Notes under the pieces: model-generated
Databases searched by the model: none
What the model saw: the letters and a program-made list of their open reading frames with translations, nothing else
What the model was told of the DNA's origin: nothing
In this document: positions 25,230 through 35,773 of the stretch, piece after piece
Layout: every line of letters begins with the position of its first letter
Position numbering within the stretch: position 1 is the stretch's first letter
Made by a program: the position numbers and the translations under genes
NCBI GenBank assembly: GCA_021202895.1
Contig: JAJQCE010000023.1
Location: 1 to 64,000 of the forward strand
Source of the DNA: Ruminococcus sp.
GTDB lineage: Bacteria > Bacillota > Clostridia > Oscillospirales > Ruminococcaceae
Reading direction: 5' to 3'
DNA length: 64,000 nt

Positions 25230-26909
25230 TTACTTGCCGTTTGTCAGAATTGCACCCTTGTCACCGCTTGTAACCAAAGAAGCGTACCTTGCAAGATAGC
25301 CTGTTGTAACCTTTGGTTCTCTTGGAACCCATGCCGCCTTTCTCTTTTCAAGCTCCTCGTCTGAAATTTTCAGACTGATGGTGTTTTCAGGAATATTTAT
25401 TGAAATAATATCTCCGTCCTCAACCAACGCAACAGGTCCGCCAACCGCCGCTTCAGGAGATACATGACCGATAGCCGCTCCTCTCGTTGCGCCGCTGAAA
25501 CGTCCGTCTGTAATAAGCGCAACCGACGAGCCAAGCCCCATTCCCATAATCGCAGAGGTGGGATTGAGCATTTCTCTCATTCCCGGACCACCCTTAGGTC
25601 CTTCGTATCTGATAACTACAACGTCGCCAGGCTGGATTTTTCCACCCTTGATAGCATCAATTGCCTCCTCCTCGCTGTCATAGCATTTTGCAGGTCCTTC
25701 GTGAACGAGCATTTCGGGAGCGACTGCGCTTCTCTTTACAACACAGCTGTCAGGCGCAAGGTTTCCTCTCAGAACAGCAATTCCGCCCGTTTCAGAATAT
25801 GGATTGTCAATCGGTCTGATAATCTCAGGATTCTTGTTTATCGCACTCGCTATGTTTTCCTTAACCGTCTTGCCCGTGCAGGTGATTATGTCTGTGTTGA
25901 TAAGCCCTTTCTTGTCAAGCTCCTTAAGCACTGCGTAAACTCCGCCCGCCTCGTTTAAATCCTCCATGTAGGTGCTTCCTGCTGGAGCAAGGTGGCATAG
26001 GTTAGGAGTCCTTGCGGAGATTTTATTCGCTATGTCAAGATTTATCTCTATTCCGCACTCGTGAGCGATAGCCGGCAGATGAAGCATCGAGTTTGTCGAG
26101 CAGCCGAGCGCCATATCGGCAGTCAGCGCATTTTCAAACGCTTTCTGCGTCATTATATCTCTCGGACGAATGTTTTTGCGGTAAAGCTCCATCACCTGCA
26201 TACCAGCAGTCTTAGCAAGCTTTATGCGTTCTGAATAAACAGCGGGAATAGTGCCGTTTCCTCTTAGACCCATTCCGAGAACCTCTGTAAGACAGTTCAT
26301 CGAATTAGCCGTGTACATTCCCGAGCAGCTTCCGCAGGTAGGACAGGCTTTGTTTTCAAACTCATCAAGTCCGTCATCATCAAGATTTCCTGCCGCATAT
26401 GCGCCCACCGCCTCAAACATACTTGAAAGCGAGGTTTTCTTTCCCTGAACTCTTCCTGCAAGCATAGGTCCGCCTGAAACAAATATTGTAGGAACGTTCA
26501 CCCTTGCCGCCGCCATCAGCAGTCCAGGAACGTTTTTGTCACAGTTCGGTATCATAACAAGCGCATCAAAGTGATGAGCCAGAGCCATACATTCGGTGCT
26601 GTCCGCAATCAGATCACGGGTAACAAGCGAATATTTCATTCCCACATGACCCATAGCGATTCCATCGCAAACCGCAATAGCTGGGAAAACGATCGGCGTA
26701 CCGCCATTCATCGCAACTCCCATCTTTACCGCTTCGACAATCTTGTCAATGTTCATATGCCCAGGTACAATTTCATTGTACGAGGATACGATTCCAACAA
26801 GTGGTCTGTTCATTTCCTCCTTTGTCATTCCAAGCGCATTAAACAGCGAACGCTGCGGAGCTTTGTCCGCCCCCTCGCAAAAATAGCTGCAATTCTTACA
26901 TTCTGACAT
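25230..26909 (-). CDS. ilvD: Dihydroxy-acid dehydratase
   Basis: 559 residues, the usual length. [11 protein letters not shown] (about residue 121) and [19 protein letters not shown] (about 190-208) supply the iron-sulfur cluster cysteines, and PGGMREM-like and GRFSGATRG motifs are near the end. The enzyme makes the 2-oxo acids of valine and isoleucine. AGAGGT lies in front of the ATG. It is on the strand opposite to ilvB-ilvN-ilvC and 9 kb away, so the pathway is split into two transcription units. Confidence 0.96.
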   Translation of the reverse strand: MSECKNCSYFCEGADKAPQRSLFNALGMTKEEMNRPLVGIVSSYNEIVPGHMNIDKIVEAVKMGVAMNGGTPIVFPAIAVCDGIAMGHVGMKYSLVTRDLIADSTECMALAHHFDALVMIPNCDKNVPGLLMAAARVNVPTIFVSGGPMLAGRVQGKKTSLSSMFEAVGAYAAGNLDDDGLDEFENKACPTCGSCSGMYTANSMNCLTEVLGMGLRGNGTIPAVYSERIKLAKTAGMQVMELYRKNIRPRDIMTQKAFENALTADMALGCSTNSMLHLPAIAHECGIEINLDIANKISARTPNLCHLAPAGSTYMEDLNEAGGVYAVLKELDKKGLINTDIITCTGKTVKENIASAINKNPEIIRPIDNPYSETGGIAVLRGNLAPDSCVVKRSAVAPEMLVHEGPAKCYDSEEEAIDAIKGGKIQPGDVVVIRYEGPKGGPGMREMLNPTSAIMGMGLGSSVALITDGRFSGATRGAAIGHVSPEAAVGGPVALVEDGDIISINIPENTISLKISDEELEKRKAAWVPREPKVTTGYLARYASLVTSGDKGAILTNGK

Positions 26910-26986
26910 TTTAAATTACCTCTTTTGCAAAATTAAATTTTTTCCTTATAGCCTCATAACCAGCAAAGCCATAAGCTTTTTTCAAA

Positions 26987-27946
26987 TCATTTTTTATTAA
27001 GCCCTAAAAATGCCGCGCCTATAATTCCCGCGTCATTTCCAAGCTGCGCAATTACAATCTCTGTGTTCTTTTCGGAGTTTTTCGTGTAAATCTCCTTTGC
27101 CACAAGCTCTCTTAATGGCAACAAAAGGGGATCTCCCTCGTTGCAAACCCCTCCGCCTATGCAGAGAATATCAGGCTGGAAAATGTTTATCGTGTTGGTA
27201 ATTCCGTAGGCTAGGTATCTTATATACTTGTCCACTACCTCTTTTCCCGCACGGTCGCCCTCACGCATAGCGTTAAACGCAGTTCTCGCAGAAACCTTTC
27301 CGTCCTCCTCGTTCATGCGCCACATAACGGAGCCTTTGTCCTCCGCCATAGCCTCCTTTGTCATTCTCACAAGACCAGTAGCCGATGAGAAAACCTCAAA
27401 GCAGCCGTGCCTGCCGCAGGTGCACTGCGGTCCGTTCGGATCTACTACCGTGTGTCCTATTTCAGCCGCTGCGAAATTAGAGCCTGAATAAATCCTTCCG
27501 TCAATTATAATTCCGCCGCCGACTCCCGTTCCAAGGGTAATGCACACCGCATTGTTAGCACCCCTTGCGGCTCCTGCGACAAATTCTCCGTATGCCGCCG
27601 CATTAGCGTCATTTTCAACATAGCAGGGCTTGTCAATAAAGGTTTTCATAAGCTCTACCACATGAAAATCCAAAAAGCCTAAATTGTTTGAATACTCAAT
27701 TACTCCTGTTTCAGAATTAGCCGTACCAGGAGTTCCGATTCCAACCGATTTTATATCGTCTATAGTAAGATCGGCGTTCTTAACAGCCTTGAGCGCAGTT
27801 TTCGCCATATCGGCGCAAATTTCCTCAGCAGGTCTGGGAAGATTTGTCTTGCAGGTAGCCTTTGCGATTATTTCAAATTTGTCTGAAACAACCCCTGCCT
27901 TTATATTCGTTCCGCCTAAATCAATTCCTATATAATATTTCATCAT
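26987..27946 (-). CDS. glcK: ROK-family glucokinase
   Basis: 319 residues. The ATP-binding IGIDLGGTNIKAGVV lies at the N-terminus; ENDANAAAYGE holds the catalytic Asp; TLGTGVGGGII is the second phosphate loop; and CTCGRHGCFEVFSS is the zinc-binding ROK signature. It phosphorylates glucose to glucose-6-phosphate. AAGGGG precedes the start. manA lies 21 bases upstream, so the two are probably one operon for hexose phosphate entry. Confidence 0.93.
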   Translation of the reverse strand: MMKYYIGIDLGGTNIKAGVVSDKFEIIAKATCKTNLPRPAEEICADMAKTALKAVKNADLTIDDIKSVGIGTPGTANSETGVIEYSNNLGFLDFHVVELMKTFIDKPCYVENDANAAAYGEFVAGAARGANNAVCITLGTGVGGGIIIDGRIYSGSNFAAAEIGHTVVDPNGPQCTCGRHGCFEVFSSATGLVRMTKEAMAEDKGSVMWRMNEEDGKVSARTAFNAMREGDRAGKEVVDKYIRYLAYGITNTINIFQPDILCIGGGVCNEGDPLLLPLRELVAKEIYTKNSEKNTEIVIAQLGNDAGIIGAAFLGLNKK

Positions 27947-27967
27947 CAGTCCCCTTTTCCCCTGAAT

Positions 27968-28912
27968 TTAAACCTTAGTAAGTATCAGTCTGCATTTTCC
28001 GCTTACAGTATAGCAGCCGCTGTCAGCTGTGACAAAAACGCTGTCGCCTTTTTTAGCCTTAATTCCGTCAATGTCAGCACATCCCTCTAAAATCAGTAGA
28101 CTGTTAAAGCTTTTCTCATCAGCGCAAAGCTTAGCCTGTGATTCCACGTCAATTACATATGTAGTAAAATAATCGCATGACGAAAGCAGCTTTTGAGTAT
28201 ATCCGTCAAGCTCTTCAAGCGGCGTATCAGGATAGCTTTGAGCAGGCGCAAGCTTCGTCACGTCCTTTGCCTTTTCAACATGAAGCTCTCTCGGCTTGCC
28301 GTCCTTGCCAACTCTGCCGTAATCGTAAATTCTGTATGTGGTATTAGAATTTTGCTGAATCTCCGCAATAAGTATCCCCTTGCCGATAGCGTGAAGCGTT
28401 CCCGATTTTATAAAGAACACATCGCCCTTTTTTACAGGCACAGCGTTTGTAACCTCAAGAAGAGTGTTGTCAGCAATCCTTGACGCAAACTCCTCCTTTG
28501 AAATCTCCTTTTTAAAGCCATAAAGAAGAGTTGCTCCCTCGTCGCAGTCAACCACATACCACATTTCCGTCTTGCCGTATTCGCCCTCAACTCTAAGAGC
28601 ATAGTCGTTGTCAGGGTGAACCTGCACCGAAAGATTGTCCTTAGCGTCAATCAGCTTTATAAGTATCGGAAAGCTTTCAAAGCGCTCACAGTCGCTCCCA
28701 AGCACAGCCTTGCCGTGCTTTTGAATATACTGAGAAAGGGTTAGTCCCTTGTCCTCGCCGTCTGTCACAACGCTCTCGCCGTCCTTGTGACAGGAAAGCT
28801 CCCAGCTTTCAGCTACCTTGTCGAAATCGCACTCCTTGCCGTATTCGTCACGCAGACGCGTTCCGCCCCATATGTAATCCTTAAACGCAGGAGAAAGCTT
28901 AAATATTGCCAT
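27968..28912 (-). CDS. manA: Mannose-6-phosphate isomerase, class I
   Basis: 314 residues, the short cupin form of Bacillota. ESWELSCHKDG, then LSVQVHPDNDYA and GKTEMWYVVD give the zinc site His, Gln and Glu residues; KSGTLHAIGKGILIAEIQQNS follows. It interconverts mannose-6-phosphate and fructose-6-phosphate. It is followed after 21 bases by the glucokinase gene. The promoter was not clearly identified. Confidence 0.94.
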   Translation of the reverse strand: MAIFKLSPAFKDYIWGGTRLRDEYGKECDFDKVAESWELSCHKDGESVVTDGEDKGLTLSQYIQKHGKAVLGSDCERFESFPILIKLIDAKDNLSVQVHPDNDYALRVEGEYGKTEMWYVVDCDEGATLLYGFKKEISKEEFASRIADNTLLEVTNAVPVKKGDVFFIKSGTLHAIGKGILIAEIQQNSNTTYRIYDYGRVGKDGKPRELHVEKAKDVTKLAPAQSYPDTPLEELDGYTQKLLSSCDYFTTYVIDVESQAKLCADEKSFNSLLILEGCADIDGIKAKKGDSVFVTADSGCYTVSGKCRLILTKV

Positions 28913-28991
28913 TATAACTCAAACCCCTTTTATTCAAATTCAATCACAATTATTATACCATACCAAAGCGTTTATGTCAACTGTTTTTCAC

Positions 28992-29019
28992 AAAAAAATC
29001 CCCCGAAAAATTCAGGGGA
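28992..29019 (-). terminator. Terminator of the M23 peptidase gene
   Basis: Read on the - strand, TCCCC and GGGGGA flank a short loop (28999-29019) and are followed by seven T (28992-28998). It ends the M23 transcript before manA. Confidence 0.85.
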
Positions 29020-29053
29020 AGGGCTGAGCCTTGTTTGCTTCGCTATCAAGCTT

Positions 29054-29734
29054 CTACTTTTCTGAAATCGGATCGATATACGAAATCGGGTCTATCCATT
29101 CGCCGTTTTTCTTAAGCGCAAAGTGCAAATGCGACTGCATAGCAGATTCAATCTCCGCAGTGTCGCCTACAGCTCCTATAGTCTGCCCCGATTCAACCTC
29201 GTCGCCCTCGGCTACCGTAACCGCTGACGAAAGATTATAGTAGTATCCCATAATCCCATTACCGTGGTCGATAATCACCGTATATCCCCACAACGTGTCC
29301 TCCTCAACCTGCGTAACCTCTCCTGAGTTCATCGCCTTGACGGCGGTCCCCACATCTGCGGCAATGTCAACTCCATCATGCGTTTTCCATACGTTAAGCG
29401 TTTCGCTCTTGACAAGCTCTCCATTGCTGAACGGCTCTAATATCTCCCCGTTCACAGGCATGACATTAGGCTGCGTCTGAACAATTTTACCTGATTCCTC
29501 CTCGCTTGACGAATCCTCTTTTTCTACTCCGCTCTGCTTTGTGTCCGCCTCCTCAACGCTTGATGTGTCGCTCTGAGATATGGAAAAGTCATAGCTTTCC
29601 TCAGCAGTTTCCACCGCCTTGGCATAAGCAAAAACGCCTGCTCCTCCTGCCGCTAAAACCGCCGCCGCAAGAGTGATGTATGCGCCCTTGCCGCCTAAAA
29701 GCTGTGCAAGCTTAGTTTCCTTGATTGATTTCAT
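29054..29734 (-). CDS. Membrane-anchored M23 (LytM) protein, SpoIIQ-like
   Basis: 226 residues. One membrane helix near residues 18-38, a Ser/Glu-rich linker of about 50 residues, then a LytM domain: VWKTHDGVDIAADVGTAV with the first metal His and Asp, GYTVIIDHGNGIMGYYYNL, and HLHFALKKNGEWIDP with the H-x-H pair. All four metal ligands seem present, so it may be an active endopeptidase. The layout and the YYYNL motif recall SpoIIQ of endospore formers, but no other sporulation gene is nearby. It is a single-gene unit with a terminator. Confidence 0.85.
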   Translation of the reverse strand: MKSIKETKLAQLLGGKGAYITLAAAVLAAGGAGVFAYAKAVETAEESYDFSISQSDTSSVEEADTKQSGVEKEDSSSEEESGKIVQTQPNVMPVNGEILEPFSNGELVKSETLNVWKTHDGVDIAADVGTAVKAMNSGEVTQVEEDTLWGYTVIIDHGNGIMGYYYNLSSAVTVAEGDEVESGQTIGAVGDTAEIESAMQSHLHFALKKNGEWIDPISYIDPISEK

Positions 29735-29953
29735 TTCAAGTCACCATTCCTTTCTTTTAACCCCTTGCCCGCAACTGCAAAAAGGTTCTTGGAAATATTA
29801 TGGTACGAAGCTAAACAATTTATTCAAATTATTTTTGAAAAATATTCTGAACACAAGTAAAATTAAAAATTCTTGTGAGCTTTTCCAATTTGTGCAAAAT
29901 GTATATTTTACCTTAAAAAAATTGTGAATATATACAAAATTTTGAGTGGAATA

Positions 29954-29982
29954 TTGACTAAATATAATTCAAGATGTATAAT
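29954..29982 (+). promoter_or_regulatory. Sigma-A promoter of the protease-lipoprotein pair
   Basis: TTGACT (29954-29959), 17 bases, TATAAT (29977-29982). The 295-base gap 29735-30030 that holds it is very AT-rich and shows nothing else. Confidence 0.85.
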
Positions 29983-30030
29983 ATAAACATGGAAATTAAT
30001 CAATTTTTGTCTTAATATGGAGGTTATTTT

Positions 30031-31164
30031 ATGAAGAACGAAGATTTTTTAAACGAGCGATTCGAAGCATTAATTCAATCTTATCAAAATCAGAGGATTA
30101 AAACGCAAAGCAACATTTTAAATCGTAATAGTGAATGCTTTCCTGATTATTATGCTGGTGCACATCTTGTTGATGATTCAAATCTACAAATTCTCGTTAC
30201 AGACAAATCAGATATCGACTTTTTAAAAGACCACTTTTCTTCAACCATGGCTAATATTGATATTGTAGAAAATTCGATGAACGATTTGATGCAAGCATAT
30301 GAGGATATATCAAAAATCTCATTATCTGTCAAGGACACATCTGTCTCCGTTAACCAATTGAAAAATAGAATTGATATTACCTGCTCTAGCGAAGAAAACA
30401 TCGAAATGATGAAAGCAAATATTGTGAGACACAATATTAATTTTAATATGCTTCACTTCAGTATTGAAGATGTCACTACAAGGTTGTGTGCACAATATGC
30501 TAAATCAGGAAACTGTATTGCCACTCCGACTTTTACCGAGGAGGGTAAAACTGTTTCGACAAAAGCCACTATACTTTGCAATGTCTATGAATCTCGCACC
30601 AAAACGTATGGAGTGGTAACAGTTGACCACATATTTGATGACTATGGCAGAAGAGATTATCTTTATCTTTTAAAAAATAACGAAATTATTGGCGGAGTGC
30701 GTAAATACATAAGGGATGATGAAAACAATCAAACTAACTCAGGGTATGAATTGGACTGTGTATGGATTGGATTTACATCTAGCAATATCTGGACTTCAAA
30801 TGACAGAATTTTGAATTATCTGACTTACACTAATTCGGGTATTGTGTCAGGATTAGGTGGAGTGACATCTGCATTAGAAGGTAGTTCTGTAAGAAAATAC
30901 GGAATAACCACTGGACGTGAGGATGGCAAAATCGTATCAAGCTATTATTCTAATAGCGGTTTTGTTAATCAGATGTATTGCTCAACATATAATGTCGAAG
31001 GCGACAGTGGCGGACCAATAGGTAAATGGGTATCCAGTTCACCAAATTCAATGACTTTATATGGAATGACTAGAGCTTTAAGAAAATCAAATAACTACAC
31101 AATCGCCTGCAAAGCCGCAAACGTTCTTTCTGGTTTAGGCGTTTCACTTTATATACCTGACTAA
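30031..31164 (+). CDS. Trypsin-like serine protease without signal peptide
   Basis: 377 residues. Residues about 37-150 resemble the pro-region of alpha-lytic/streptogrisin-type proteases (FPDYYAGAHLVDDSNLQILV, then a helix and a VNQLKNRIDI strand). The protease domain follows: His200 in VVTVDHIFDDYG, Asp242 in LDCVWIGF, and Ser326 in VEGDSGGPIGKW. The catalytic triad is complete, although VDHI replaces the usual TAGHC. The N-terminus MKNEDFLNERFEALIQ is hydrophilic, and a perfect GGAGG in front of it argues against a missed upstream start, so the enzyme would stay in the cytosol or be exported by an unusual route. It is followed after 20 bases by a lipoprotein gene. The AT content is higher than that of the neighbours, perhaps by transfer. 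Confidence 0.88.
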   Translation: MKNEDFLNERFEALIQSYQNQRIKTQSNILNRNSECFPDYYAGAHLVDDSNLQILVTDKSDIDFLKDHFSSTMANIDIVENSMNDLMQAYEDISKISLSVKDTSVSVNQLKNRIDITCSSEENIEMMKANIVRHNINFNMLHFSIEDVTTRLCAQYAKSGNCIATPTFTEEGKTVSTKATILCNVYESRTKTYGVVTVDHIFDDYGRRDYLYLLKNNEIIGGVRKYIRDDENNQTNSGYELDCVWIGFTSSNIWTSNDRILNYLTYTNSGIVSGLGGVTSALEGSSVRKYGITTGREDGKIVSSYYSNSGFVNQMYCSTYNVEGDSGGPIGKWVSSSPNSMTLYGMTRALRKSNNYTIACKAANVLSGLGVSLYIPD

Positions 31165-31184
31165 TCAAAAAGGAGGACACAACC

Positions 31185-31877
31185 ATGAACAAAAACTTGT
31201 GCTTTATATACCTTTTATGTGCAGCTCTTTGCACGCTGTTTGCAGGCTGTTCCAGCACTGCGGAAAACACTTCCTCTAACGAAATCTCCGCATCTGAACA
31301 AATTAAAACAACAGTCACCGAAGAAGAAGCAACATCTACAGAAGAAACTGCAGCAGCCACTAATAAGTCTGAAACCACCACAACTGTTACTGAAACTGAA
31401 GCCAAAACCACCTCCACTGACTCTGAAAACGATTATCACGGACTTTCTGTTGATGAGATAGTAAGGGAGGGCGAATTCGAAACTAAAAATCTAACCTTAG
31501 AATATATTGGAAACAACACAGTTAAAACATCCGATGGTAAGCTCACTTTTACTTTTTATGCTAAAGATAGAAGCGAAGAAGAAAATCCAAATAGACGCAC
31601 ATGCACTTTAACTTTAAAAAACAACTCGACCGATGAATTTTGGTTTAGCGATACAATGATTCAAGGCGGAGCATATCCTATACTTTCATCTATTACTCCG
31701 GCTACTACTGTAATTCTTATTGAAGAAAACGAAGAATATAACTTAGGAGAGATACTTGAAAATCCATGTGAAGAAGACGATGATTTTGCTATTTCATTTG
31801 ACAGTTTAAGCTATGTAGATACAAATAATAATGTATATTACGTGTGCGATGACTTTGAATTTATATATGAATACTGA
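31185..31877 (+). CDS. Lipoprotein paired with the trypsin-like protease
   Basis: 230 residues. A lipoprotein signal with lipobox LFAGC places the lipidated Cys at residue 22. A Ser/Thr/Glu-rich linker of about 60 residues follows, then a beta-rich domain (TLEYIGNNTVKTSDGKLTFTF, TCTLTLKNNSTDEFWFSD) ending in FEFIYEY. I do not recognise the domain. AAAGGAGG precedes the ATG, and the gene starts 20 bases after the protease stop, so the two are co-expressed. It might be a substrate, inhibitor or anchor for the protease; nothing in the sequence decides this. Confidence 0.75.
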   Translation: MNKNLCFIYLLCAALCTLFAGCSSTAENTSSNEISASEQIKTTVTEEEATSTEETAAATNKSETTTTVTETEAKTTSTDSENDYHGLSVDEIVREGEFETKNLTLEYIGNNTVKTSDGKLTFTFYAKDRSEEENPNRRTCTLTLKNNSTDEFWFSDTMIQGGAYPILSSITPATTVILIEENEEYNLGEILENPCEEDDDFAISFDSLSYVDTNNNVYYVCDDFEFIYEY

Positions 31878-31960
31878 CTCCCCCCTTCCAACAATTTGTA
31901 CAAACTCCACAAAATTTTCTTCACATTTTTGTATAACCCCACAAACTTTTTAAAACCCCC

Positions 31961-31988
31961 TTGACATTTTTCATTTTGCAAATATAAT
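31961..31988 (+). promoter_or_regulatory. Promoter in front of the ABC permease pseudogene
   Basis: TTGACA (31961-31966), 16 bases, TATAAT (31983-31988), about 40 bases before the old start of the first permease gene. Confidence 0.7.
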
Positions 31989-32029
31989 AAAAGTGGAAAA
32001 TGAATTTAAAGAAAATAAATCGGGAGAAT

Positions 32030-33167
32030 CTGTTCTATAACAAAATATATTTTTCAGGACATCCTCACCTTTGTTAAAACCAGAACGCCGATTTTCGTTC
32101 TTTTTATGCTGTGCTTTACTGCGGTGGGAATTGTTGTGCTTTACATCTATTCTTCATATCAGTCCTCCGCAATAACCTACTCCTACAGCGACCTTGAAAA
32201 AACAGCGGTTTATATCTATCCGAACTCCGGCTTTGATTATGAAAGCTTTAATCAAAGGCTTTCCGATGAAAGCCTGAACGCTTCAAGTGCGGCTTATGTT
32301 TTCAACGGCAAATTTGAGGATTTTAAAATTGAAAACGACGCTTTGGCGCAAAGGATTTCCACTCATACCGAGCTGCTCTGCTACCCGTTTGACGAAAGCG
32401 AAAATTCAAGCGAGAATACAAGCCTTTATTCAGGTGAGAATTTCAGCAGCTCTCAGCTTGAAAACGGCGATGACGTCTGCATAATCTGCGGAGCGCAGTA
32501 TTCCGACAAAGTAACGGTAGGCGGAAACGAGCTACACCGTTATAGGCTCATACGACTTGAGCGACAGCACAGCTTACGGATTTCTCCCCTATTCGAGCGC
32601 CGTGAAAAATAATCTCACTCCCGATTACGCAATTGTGTTTTTCTCAGGAATCGACAGCACAAACTACATCTCCGTTTTAAAGAGCAAAGCCGCTCAGCTT
32701 GAAAGCCTTTTCCCTGACTGCACTGTTGAAAGTATAGTTCACGAAAAAACGCTTGACGGCGAAAAGGAGCTTGATTTCAAGCTTATGCTTTTGATTTTTA
32801 TGACGATTGCCGTTTTGCTCACCGTCTGCTTTACCTACAGCTGCATTTTTGAGCTTAATCAAAAAAAGTATGCGGTCTACAAGCTTTGCGGCTGCACCTT
32901 AGAAAATTTGCAGAGCATCTGCACAGGCGAGCTTTTTGTGATATTTTCAGCGGCATTTTAATAGCAAGCGTTTTGTTTATTATCCTATTCAGATTTCTGC
33001 TTTACGCCTATGAGCCTATAATTATCATGGTTATGTCCTTTAAGGACTATCTGCTCTGCTATCTGCTTGAGTTTGTGGCAGTCATGATAATATTTTTACC
33101 GTTTATCAAACACAAAACCACAGCGGACGCAGTTAGCTTTTTAAAAGAAAGCGCCGCTGCAGACTGA
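32030..33167 (+). pseudogene. FtsX-like ABC permease, several frameshifts
   Basis: GGGAGA precedes CTG at 32030 where an ATG is expected; the frame then reads FYNKIYF and shifts in a T run near 32050. The next piece has a membrane helix (TAVGIVVLYIYSSYQ) and an extracytoplasmic domain; it shifts near 32530 to YTVIGSYDLSDSTAYGFLP and shifts again near 32950 before the last two membrane helices (FSGILIASVLFIILF, LLEFVAVMIIFLPF). A membrane helix, a large outer domain and C-terminal helices fit one half of a FtsX/MacB-type permease. At least three lesions and a lost start codon make it non-functional. Confidence 0.75.
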
Positions 33168-33180
33168 TCGTAAGAATGCT

Positions 33181-34464
33181 ATGAAATACAAAAGCTTTGC
33201 CGATATTTACGCAAAACGTCACCCTGCACAGCTTTGGTTAGATGCTTTAATAAATACGATTACTTTCGTGATTTTGTTCTCAATGTTCTCTCAGACGGAC
33301 TCATATTTTTCAACGAGCAGAATTTTTAAAAATCTTAACAAAAACAATATTCTCTACGTTTCCAAGTCCTTCAGCCGCTACAGAGAGGTTCAGATTGAAA
33401 CTGACGAGTGGTACGAACAGTACGAAACGCTAAGAAACGAGCTTTCAGAGCGTTATCCCGACAAGAGCGTCTTTGAAATTATAGAGATGGTTTATGATAA
33501 AATTGGCACTGAGCCCGAATCGGCAGTCAGCCTTGACGAGGTTGAAAACACGCCCTTTCTGGAGGAAATATGGCTCTGCGGTTCTGTCGGAGTGCAAACC
33601 TATGACAGCGACATTTTATGCGCCGAGCGAAAGCTTTGCTAAAAATTTAAACTATACAATGAAGGACGGCGGATGGCTTTCCTCCGCTTCTGTTTCAGAC
33701 AATTTCTTAGACTGCGTAGTCATGAAAAGCGAGGGCTATGAGGTTGGCGATGAAATAAAGCTGTATATTTCCACGCTTGATGAAGATTCAAAGCCGACGC
33801 TTGAAGAAATTTCGCTTACCGCAAGAGTTATCGGGATTTGTGATTACGATGAATCAGCTCCAGATTTCAGCGTCAATGCCAAAGATTATTCCTCGCTTAC
33901 CTTTACGATATGTTTTACGGTAAAACAAATGTGATCATGGTAAATTACGAGCAGATACAGCCCTTTTTAGAAAGCTTAGGCAATGATTATTACATTTCTC
34001 AGACCTCTCTTGCGTTAAAGCTTGAGGACAATCTGAACGATGAGCAAATCGAACAGGCGCAGAGCTATTTAACTGAAAACAGACTTTCAGTCATAAGCTT
34101 TGAAAAGCTCTATTCAAACACTAAAAGCAATGAAGCAAATGATTTCGTCAGTCAGATAATTCTATTTGCAGTCTGTGCAGTTTACACGCTTCTTGCCATT
34201 GCCTCGCTGTCAGTTTTTCAGCTTTACAAAACAAAAAAGCAGTACTGTATTTACTACATCTGTGAAATGGAAAATTAAGGAACAAGATATATTCACCTTT
34301 TTTATGAGCTAAAGGTTCTCGTCTTTTCGCTGATTTTTTCAACGGTAACAGGCTTCGCTATTTCCATCTTTAGTTATATCAAAAAATACGCCTCCTACAT
34401 AGAAAACGGCTTTTGGAAGCGAGGAAATAAAGGCTTGACTTTTATTTTCAGATTGTTTCGATGA
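33181..34464 (+). pseudogene. Second FtsX-like ABC permease, frameshifted
   Basis: Begins MKYKSFADIYAKRHPAQLW with a first membrane helix NTITFVILFSMF. The frame breaks near 33590 (between VGVQTYDSD and FYAPSESFAKNL), again near 33910, and a TAA interrupts it at 34276 before the last helix SLIFSTVTGFAISIFSYI. It ends at TGA 34464. It lies 13 bases after the first permease gene and was probably its partner. The pieces are alignable end to end, so decay is by small indels rather than large deletion. Confidence 0.75.
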
Positions 34465-34477
34465 AAGAAGGTACACA

Positions 34478-35603
34478 ATGTTTAAGGACTTTTATTTTTC
34501 ATAAAATTTGCGTGGAAAGAAAAAAAACTATGTGATTTTAAATGCAGTGAATCAACTTCTATCAGACTTATTGCCGCTTGTCATTATTGCAATACTGGCG
34601 AATCTCATCGATGAACTGATGGGACGGCAGAGAATTTCTATTATTGCCGTATATGTGACAATTTTGATTTTGGCGATTTTTGTAAATAGTTGGGTCGTAC
34701 AGCATATTAATCTTGTAATTTTCACACAGCGTGTATATCTTGCTGCAAGATTTAACGAGTATATGCACGCAAAACTTGCAAATACTGATTTTTGTAATTT
34801 AGAAAAACCAAGTTTTCATGAAATGTCCGAAAAAGCAAAAAAATTTTTATATGGCGATGGACATGGATTTTCTTATGTTTTAGAGAGTGCATTTTCTATA
34901 GTTGGAAAAGTAATAACGTTATTTGGTATTATTGCTATTATTTTTATGAAGAATGCATGGATTGTAGTGCTGTTTTTACTCATGATTTTAGCAAGTGCTT
35001 TTGTAGATGCAAAAGCGAAAAAAAATCACAAAATCGCAATGGAGTCGGTAAATGTAGAGCGCAGATGGAGTTATTTTTCACAAATTCTGGAGGATACAAG
35101 CTATTCCAAGGAAATTCGCATGAACAATATCAGTAACTGGTTGCTGAATAAAGAAGTCAATTATTCTGAAAAGGCAATCGGGTTTTATAAAAAACGGAAT
35201 CGTTTCTCCTCACTTTCCATTTTATTTAATGCGTTTACAGGGTTGCTGCAGAATGACATTTCCTATGCATATCTTGTTTATCGGGTGCTTATGCAAACAA
35301 TTACAATCGGTGGATTTACACTTTATTAAGGCAAGAGACTCCAAAATTGTCATTTTAGATGAACCACTTTCTGCACTTGACCCGAAAGCGGAGCATGAAA
35401 TTTTTGAACAGTTTGAAGATATGGTGCAGGGCAAAACTGCGATTTATATTTCACATCGGCTGTCATCTAGCAAAGCTTGTGATTCAATTCTTGTTTTTCA
35501 AAATGGCAGTATCATTGAAATGGGAACCCATCAGGAGCTGATGGAACGCAGAGGTAAATATGCCGAGCTGTATTCTCTGCAAGCCGATCCCTATCAGGAA
35601 TAG
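34478..35603 (+). pseudogene. ABC exporter (TMD-NBD) with frameshift and large deletion
   Basis: ATG 34478 with GAAGGT upstream gives MFKDFYFS and a stop; the next frame carries a six-helix type membrane domain (LLPLVIIAILANLIDELMG, VNSWVVQHINLVIF, a KITLFGII-type helix). Near 35320 it runs straight into the last third of an ATPase domain: DSKIVILDEPLSALD (Walker B and D-loop), then ISHRLSS with the H-loop and MGTHQELMERRGKYAEL. The Walker A and signature motifs are deleted. Together with the two permease pseudogenes it forms a dead transporter cluster, perhaps for peptide export or resistance. Confidence 0.85.
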
Positions 35604-35641
35604 AAGGATGAGATGCTTATGAAGAAATAGTTATCTATACA

Positions 35642-35676
35642 AAGCCTGCAATAAAATAGCGCAGGCTTATTTTTTT
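35642..35676 (+). terminator. Terminator after the ABC pseudogenes
   Basis: AAGCCTGC (35642-35649) pairs perfectly with GCAGGCTT (35661-35668), then a T run. It isolates the ilv operon from the upstream pseudogenes. Confidence 0.9.
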
Positions 35677-35744
35677 AACAAAACAATTTCTCAAAAGCTA
35701 GCTTTTTAAATCAGTAAAATGCGAATAAAAAACTTGGATTCCCA

Positions 35745-35773
35745 TTGACTTTTTGTATTTCGTGTGCTATAAT
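35745..35773 (+). promoter_or_regulatory. Promoter of ilvB
   Basis: TTGACT (35745-35750), 17 bases, TATAAT (35768-35773), with an extended -10 TGC. Transcription from about 35780 excludes the upstream ATG at 35776. Confidence 0.85.

Noticed and set aside
32030..35603. Several separate small membrane proteins instead of pseudogenes
   Set aside because: The pieces join end to end into known ABC transporter layouts when small indels are allowed, and most pieces lack ribosome sites.
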